From: Sva-07 sp963828415
GTDB taxonomy: Bacteria; Actinomycetota; Acidimicrobiia; Acidimicrobiales; Ilumatobacteraceae
Assembly: GCA_963828415.1 (NCBI GenBank)
Contig: CAWHEI010000009.1
Span: 310,001-374,000, forward strand
Direction of reading: 5' to 3'
Length of the DNA stretch: 64,000 bases
The translations under genes and the position numbers were made by a program. Of the stretch, positions 60,777-64,000 are shown in pieces (the first letter of the stretch is position 1; each line of letters opens with the position of its first letter). The notes beneath the pieces are model-generated. The model was not told where the DNA came from and did not search any database. It saw only the letters and a list, made by a program, of their open reading frames with translations.

Positions 60777-61381
60777 CGCGGATTCTTGCGACGAGGCGCG
60801 GCGCGGATGTGGGCGCGTTCGCCCGGCCGGCTGAGGAGGCTGAGGACCTCGACGGGGTGATCGCCGGCTGCGCCGAACCAGTGCGGAACCTGCGTATCGA
60901 ACTCGGCGACCTCGCCGGCCTTCATCGTGAGGTCGTGGCCGCCGAGCAGCAACCGCAACTCGCCGCTGAGGACGTACAACCATTCGTACCCGTCGTGCGA
61001 CTTGAGTTGTGGTCGCCCGCGTTCGGGCGGGATCAACACCTTCCACGCGTGCATTCCGTTGGGATGCTGGGTCAGTGGCACGACGACGCGTGCCCCGCGC
61101 TTGTGCGGCTGCGGCCGGATTCGCGGGTCGCCGACCTCGGGCGCGCCGACGAGGTCGTCGAGCGCGACGCGATACGCCTGAGCGATCGGGAGCAACAGCT
61201 CGAGACTCGGCTTGCGTTGCCCTGTCTCGAGACGCGACAGCGTGCTCTTCGAGATTCCTGTCGTCTTCGACAGCTCGATCAGCGTCAGCCCACGCTCGAT
61301 GCGCAACGTCCGCAGGCGTCCCGCAACCTCAGTGAGCACGCTCGTGGATCCCGAGGCCGCTGTCATCGCCCAATTCAACAT
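60773..61381 (-). CDS. XRE-family regulator with cupin domain
   Basis: This 202-aa protein has an N-terminal HTH (VAGRLRTLRIERGLTLIELS; TGISKSTLSRLETGQRKPSL) and a C-terminal cupin_2 domain (WKVLIPPERGRPQLKSHDGY; EWLYVLSGELRLLLGGHDLT; VPHWFGAAG with metal His). It probably senses a small molecule in the cupin. ATG 61381 is used; ATG 61366 is an alternative. It overlaps the LuxR gene start by ATGA and is divergent from the MFS gene with 74 bases between, so it may control both sides. Confidence 0.85.
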   Translation of the reverse strand: MLNWAMTAASGSTSVLTEVAGRLRTLRIERGLTLIELSKTTGISKSTLSRLETGQRKPSLELLLPIAQAYRVALDDLVGAPEVGDPRIRPQPHKRGARVVVPLTQHPNGMHAWKVLIPPERGRPQLKSHDGYEWLYVLSGELRLLLGGHDLTMKAGEVAEFDTQVPHWFGAAGDHPVEVLSLLSRPGERAHIRAAPRRKNPR

Positions 61382-61455
61382 CGGATTCCCAGAACCAGCA
61401 ACGAAAGTTGTGGTGCTCTCCGCCGCGGGTGCACCGTCGCTGCAGGAGGTTTCAG

Positions 61456-62769
61456 ATGAGCGCCAAGACAAACCAACGATCACACGGACAGGTCGGCACC
61501 AAGGAACCGCGGTTCGCGGCATTCGAGGTTCGGAACTTCCGGTGCTACTTCATCGGTCAGATCATCTCCAGCGTCGGCTCGTGGACACAAGCACTCGCCG
61601 TCACCTGGCTCGTTCTCGACCTCACCGACCGCAGCGACCAGCTCGGCATCGTCATGGGGCTGCAGTTCCTGCCGATGCTTCTCCTCGGAGCGCCTGCCGG
61701 CGTCCTCGCCGACAGGATCGACAACCGACGGCTCCTCATCGCGACCTCGACGGCGTCAGCGTTCGTCGCTCTTGGCTTCGGGACGATGGTCGCCACGGGT
61801 CGCACCAGCATGTGGATGATCTACATGCTCACGGCGATGCTGGGGCTGCTCCTCGCCGTCGAACGCCCCGCCATGCAAGCCATCCTGTTCCAACTCGTCG
61901 GCCCCGAGCTGCTCCCCAGCGCGGTGGCCGCCAACAGCACCATCAACTCGATGTCACGCCTGGTCGGCCCGGCGCTCGCCGGAGCACTCATCGCGGGATT
62001 CGGCGTCGGGATCTGCTTCGCCGTCAACGCAGCCTCGTACCTCGTCGTGATCGGCGCCCTGGCCGGCCTCCGTCGAACCGAACTGATCGCCCGCCCGCTT
62101 CTCGGCAGGACCAAGGGCAAGTTGCGCGAAGGCTTCGTCTACGTCCGCAACCAACCCGACGTGTGCCGACCGTTGCTCGTGATGGCTGTCGTCGGCACCC
62201 TGGCCTTGAATTTCCAGACGACATTCCCGTCCATGGTGCGATTCGAGTTCGACCTCGGTGCCGGATCGATCGGCACCGCAATGAGCGTCAGCGCGATCGG
62301 CTCGATCCTCGGCGGCATCTACATCGCCGGCGTGAAGCCCGACACACGTCGCACGCTCGGCATCGCTCTGGTCGGATTCGCGGCGACGATCATCATGCTC
62401 GGGCTCGCCCCCGGATACTGGGCATTCGTCGCACTCAGCATCCCGTTGGGGTTTGCGTCGGCATCGTTCCAATCCGTCGACACCATGGTGCTGCAGCAGG
62501 CCACCGAACCCGCCATGCAGGGTCGGGTCATGGCGCTGCAACAGATGGCGTGGTTCGGCAGCACCCCGATCGGAGCACTCCTCATGGGATGGATCATCCA
62601 GATCTCATCCCCTCGAGTCCCGTTCGCCCTCGGCGCGCTCTCGGCACTTGGATGCGCGGCGGCGGTACTGCTCCAGCGTCACGCAGACCAACCCATCGAG
62701 CACGTCGCTGCTGCTGGTGTCGGGCACCCGGCTGCTGTATCGGTCGTGGCGCCATCGGCGGCACGGTGA
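61456..62769 (+). CDS. MFS transporter (EntS/MFS_3-type exporter)
   Basis: This 437-aa major facilitator has about 12 TM helices. Motifs are FRCYFIGQIISSVGSWTQAL and WLVLDLTDRSDQLGIVMGLQ, the loop 2-3 signature PAGVLADRIDNRRLLI, then VERPAMQAILFQLVGPELLP and AVAANSTINSMSRLVGPALA. These match the MFS_3/TIGR00900 group that includes enterobactin exporter EntS. ATG 61456 has AGGAGG six bases upstream. Export of a siderophore or drug is inferred; the divergent XRE-cupin gene is its likely regulator. Confidence 0.87.
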   Translation: MSAKTNQRSHGQVGTKEPRFAAFEVRNFRCYFIGQIISSVGSWTQALAVTWLVLDLTDRSDQLGIVMGLQFLPMLLLGAPAGVLADRIDNRRLLIATSTASAFVALGFGTMVATGRTSMWMIYMLTAMLGLLLAVERPAMQAILFQLVGPELLPSAVAANSTINSMSRLVGPALAGALIAGFGVGICFAVNAASYLVVIGALAGLRRTELIARPLLGRTKGKLREGFVYVRNQPDVCRPLLVMAVVGTLALNFQTTFPSMVRFEFDLGAGSIGTAMSVSAIGSILGGIYIAGVKPDTRRTLGIALVGFAATIIMLGLAPGYWAFVALSIPLGFASASFQSVDTMVLQQATEPAMQGRVMALQQMAWFGSTPIGALLMGWIIQISSPRVPFALGALSALGCAAAVLLQRHADQPIEHVAAAGVGHPAAVSVVAPSAAR

Positions 62770-62880
62770 TCGTCGGACAGCGGAGTCCCCATGCGGCCGA
62801 GGTCACGAACATGGCGCCAACGCTGTCGCCATCCGCCCTCTTCCCGCCGTCCCGAACATGGATGGACGTGTTCAGGGACC

Positions 62881-63273
62881 TCAAGCTCGAACGTCTGTCA
62901 CGACGACCTTCAGTGGCTCGATTGCCACTCGCAGCCGCCGAGCCTGGGCGCTGTCGAAGGTACGCATGTCGGTGTCGTACCGCAGACCGAGACGATCGGC
63001 GAACACGTCGTCGTCGTCCGGTTCGGTTCGGGCGATTCCGCGGATCTCGGCGTAGCGGTTGGGGGTCTCTGGATGGAAGACCAGGACACTGCATCGGTCG
63101 TCGACGGCGAGGTTCTTGGCCTTCCTCGTCGAGTCGGTGATCGAGATGCAGATGCGGTCGTCTTCCACGATGTACCAGACTGCCGTCAACTGGGGATGAC
63201 CGTCGTGACCGTTCGTGGCGAGCACGGCGGTCGGGTTCGCCAGCAGCCCCGGCGCGAGGTTCGCGAGGCTCAT
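62881..63273 (-). CDS. PPOX-class F420/FMN-dependent protein
   Basis: This 130-aa split-barrel protein has LLANPTAVLATNGHDGHPQL, TAVWYIVEDDRICIS, TRKAKNLAVDDRCSVLVFHP and RYAEIRGIARTE. This is the short actinobacterial PPOX class F420-dependent pattern. It is translationally coupled to the MarR gene (ATGA), so it may be part of the response that MarR controls. The 111 bases between this gene and the MFS gene show no feature. Confidence 0.8.
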   Translation of the reverse strand: MSLANLAPGLLANPTAVLATNGHDGHPQLTAVWYIVEDDRICISITDSTRKAKNLAVDDRCSVLVFHPETPNRYAEIRGIARTEPDDDDVFADRLGLRYDTDMRTFDSAQARRLRVAIEPLKVVVTDVRA

Positions 63274-63833
63274 GAGTTCGCTCCGTCCGTTGCCACGAAG
63301 TCGACCGCCGGGGGTGCGGCCGCGGCTGACTCCTTGGCGATGAGCAACTGTCGCAGCCCGTTCTCGACGGCTACCCGGCTGCGTTCGGAGCCGATCGCGC
63401 CGGTGACGACAGCGGTCTCATAGCGGGTGATGGTCGGCACCGCTTCATCGATCAGGTCGAGGCCCCGTGGTGAGAGCGTGATGAGCGTTCCTCGCCGGTC
63501 GTTGGGGTCGGGCAGCCGCTCGATCAGTCCGGCCGACTCGAGACGGTCGAGCCGTTTGGTCATGCCACCCGACGACAGCATCAGTGAGAGCTGCAGGTCC
63601 CTGATCTTGATCGGTTCGCTGGCTGCACGCCGCCGCAGCGTGGCGAGCAGGTCGAAGTCGGCGAGCGTCAGCCCGAACTGTGCGAGTTGTGCTTCTCGGC
63701 CGGCTTCGAGGTAGCGGGCGAGCCGGAGAATTCGCCCGGTGATGGGCAGCCCCGACACGTCCAGGTCGGGGAGCCATCCGCGGACTTCGTCGACGATCTC
63801 GTCCATGGCATCGGTCTCTCGTTTCACATCCAC
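63270..63833 (-). CDS. MarR family transcriptional regulator
   Basis: This 187-aa winged-helix regulator has dimerisation helices at the ends and the HTH/wing LTLADFDLLATLRRRA, RDLQLSLMLSSGGMTKRLDR and LESAGLIERLPDPNDRRGT. It has a tail of about 20 residues (AAAAPPAVDFVATDGANS). GTG 63833 follows TAAGAT by six bases, so its mRNA is probably leaderless. It is divergent from the gene at 63955; a strong palindrome (63893-63921) between them is the probable operator. Confidence 0.88.
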   Translation of the reverse strand: MDVKRETDAMDEIVDEVRGWLPDLDVSGLPITGRILRLARYLEAGREAQLAQFGLTLADFDLLATLRRRAASEPIKIRDLQLSLMLSSGGMTKRLDRLESAGLIERLPDPNDRRGTLITLSPRGLDLIDEAVPTITRYETAVVTGAIGSERSRVAVENGLRQLLIAKESAAAAPPAVDFVATDGANS

Positions 63834-63839
63834 GAATGT

Positions 63840-63867
63840 ATCTTACCACGAAGAGTCTTGACAGCAA
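63840..63867 (-). promoter_or_regulatory. marR promoter (minus strand), probably leaderless
   Basis: On the minus strand TTGCTG (63867-63862) and TAAGAT (63845-63840) are spaced by 16 bp, and the expected start point coincides with GTG 63833. It overlaps the -35 of the divergent promoter. Confidence 0.55.
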
Positions 63868-63886
63868 GCATTCGTTCCTTCATACT
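63858..63886 (+). promoter_or_regulatory. Promoter for the divergent gene at 63955
   Basis: Consensus TTGACA (63858-63863) and CATACT (63881-63886) are spaced by exactly 17 bp. This is the best sigma-70-type promoter in the window. Confidence 0.65.
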
Positions 63887-63892
63887 CAACTC

Positions 63893-63921
63893 TCACGCCA
63901 GGAAGACACTTCTTGGCGTGA
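63893..63921. promoter_or_regulatory. Probable MarR operator
   Basis: TCACGCCAGGAA (63893-63904) and TTCTTGGCGTGA (63910-63921) form a 29-bp palindrome with one mismatch and a 5-base centre. It starts seven bases after the -10, where a bound dimer would block transcription of the 63955 gene. Confidence 0.6.
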
Positions 63922-63954
63922 CACGTCAGATCGACTCACATTCGGAGGCACGAC

Positions 63955-64000
63955 ATGCGCACCACATCCGCACCCACCCATCCCCGCAAGGCCCTGGTCA
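63955..64000 (+). CDS. Start of a MarR-controlled gene (partial, unidentified)
   Basis: ATG 63955 has GGAGG seven bases upstream and opens MRTTSAPTHPRKALV before the window ends. Fifteen residues are too few to identify it. Its strong promoter and the adjacent palindrome suggest it is the main target of the divergent MarR; an exporter or flavoprotein would be usual. Confidence 0.55.
   Translation, partial: MRTTSAPTHPRKALV

Noticed and set aside
61394..61414. Operator palindrome between the XRE-cupin and MFS genes (CAAC-GAAA-GTTG)
   Set aside because: Only four base pairs match beyond the centre, too weak to support without binding data.

Overview
This looks like chromosome from a high-GC actinobacterium. 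Evidence: strongly G/C-biased codons, many GTG starts, CarD, a Rv2466c-like thioredoxin-fold protein, F420/FMN PPOX-type proteins, a FadE34-sized acyl-CoA dehydrogenase and many apparently leaderless genes. Acidimicrobiia (Ilumatobacter-like) is my best guess, from overall impression and not from any search.

Layout. 1-8839 is a translation/RNA block: proS start (minus), then promoter, leader hairpin and rimP-nusA-ylxR-infB, a DsbA-fold gene, rbfA-truB-ribF. 8853-11632 (minus) is an NMT1-type ABC importer. 11687-17336 carries rpsO and pnp, separated by a large phosphodiesterase/glycosyltransferase fusion gene. 17334-20311 is a repeat-rich stretch with dapB, a REP-associated tyrosine transposase (RAYT), tpx and a membrane protein. 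20375-28914 has an acyl-CoA ligase, a polar amino acid ABC importer, an LPG-synthase-type membrane protein, and dapA-rnj-lipoprotein. 29035-37621 has ftsK, SMP-30, a 2OG oxygenase, rimO-pgsA-cinA, tRNA-Arg with truncated tandem copies, and carD. 37694-47206 is metabolism and transport: an ABC-2 exporter, EEP nuclease, hydroxyisobutyrate dehydrogenase-like, PPOX, aminotransferase, GH3, FKBP and an MBL-fold protein. 47231-47578 is a 61-bp tandem array. 47669-55643 has a fused acyl-CoA dehydrogenase, a holin-like/phosphodiesterase fusion, small membrane proteins, a methyltransferase, an EF-hand protein, GNAT and YceH. 55909-61381 (minus) is a regulator-exporter module (XRE-cupin, MalT-type LuxR, small protein, ABC ATPase, permease). 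61456-64000 has an MFS exporter, a MarR/PPOX pair and the start of a divergent gene.

Main points of interest. (1) A 35-bp palindromic repeat occurs as six units at five sites around a RAYT gene. In all five cases where a gene reads into the outer end, the first three bases of the repeat are that gene's TGA stop. (2) A second 38-bp palindrome occurs once alone and six times in a 61-bp tandem array. (3) A third repeat, sharing the GGGGTC-GACCC core of the first, brackets an ABC-2 exporter. (4) tRNA-Arg is followed by two tandem 64-bp copies of its 3' part. (5) infB, dapB and the malT-like gene are each broken by one extra G in a CGGC context, so sequence error is the first suspect. (6) ylxR has no ATG/GTG/TTG in frame upstream of its conserved motif. 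(7) dapA is preceded by an apparently leaderless 18-codon leader ORF.
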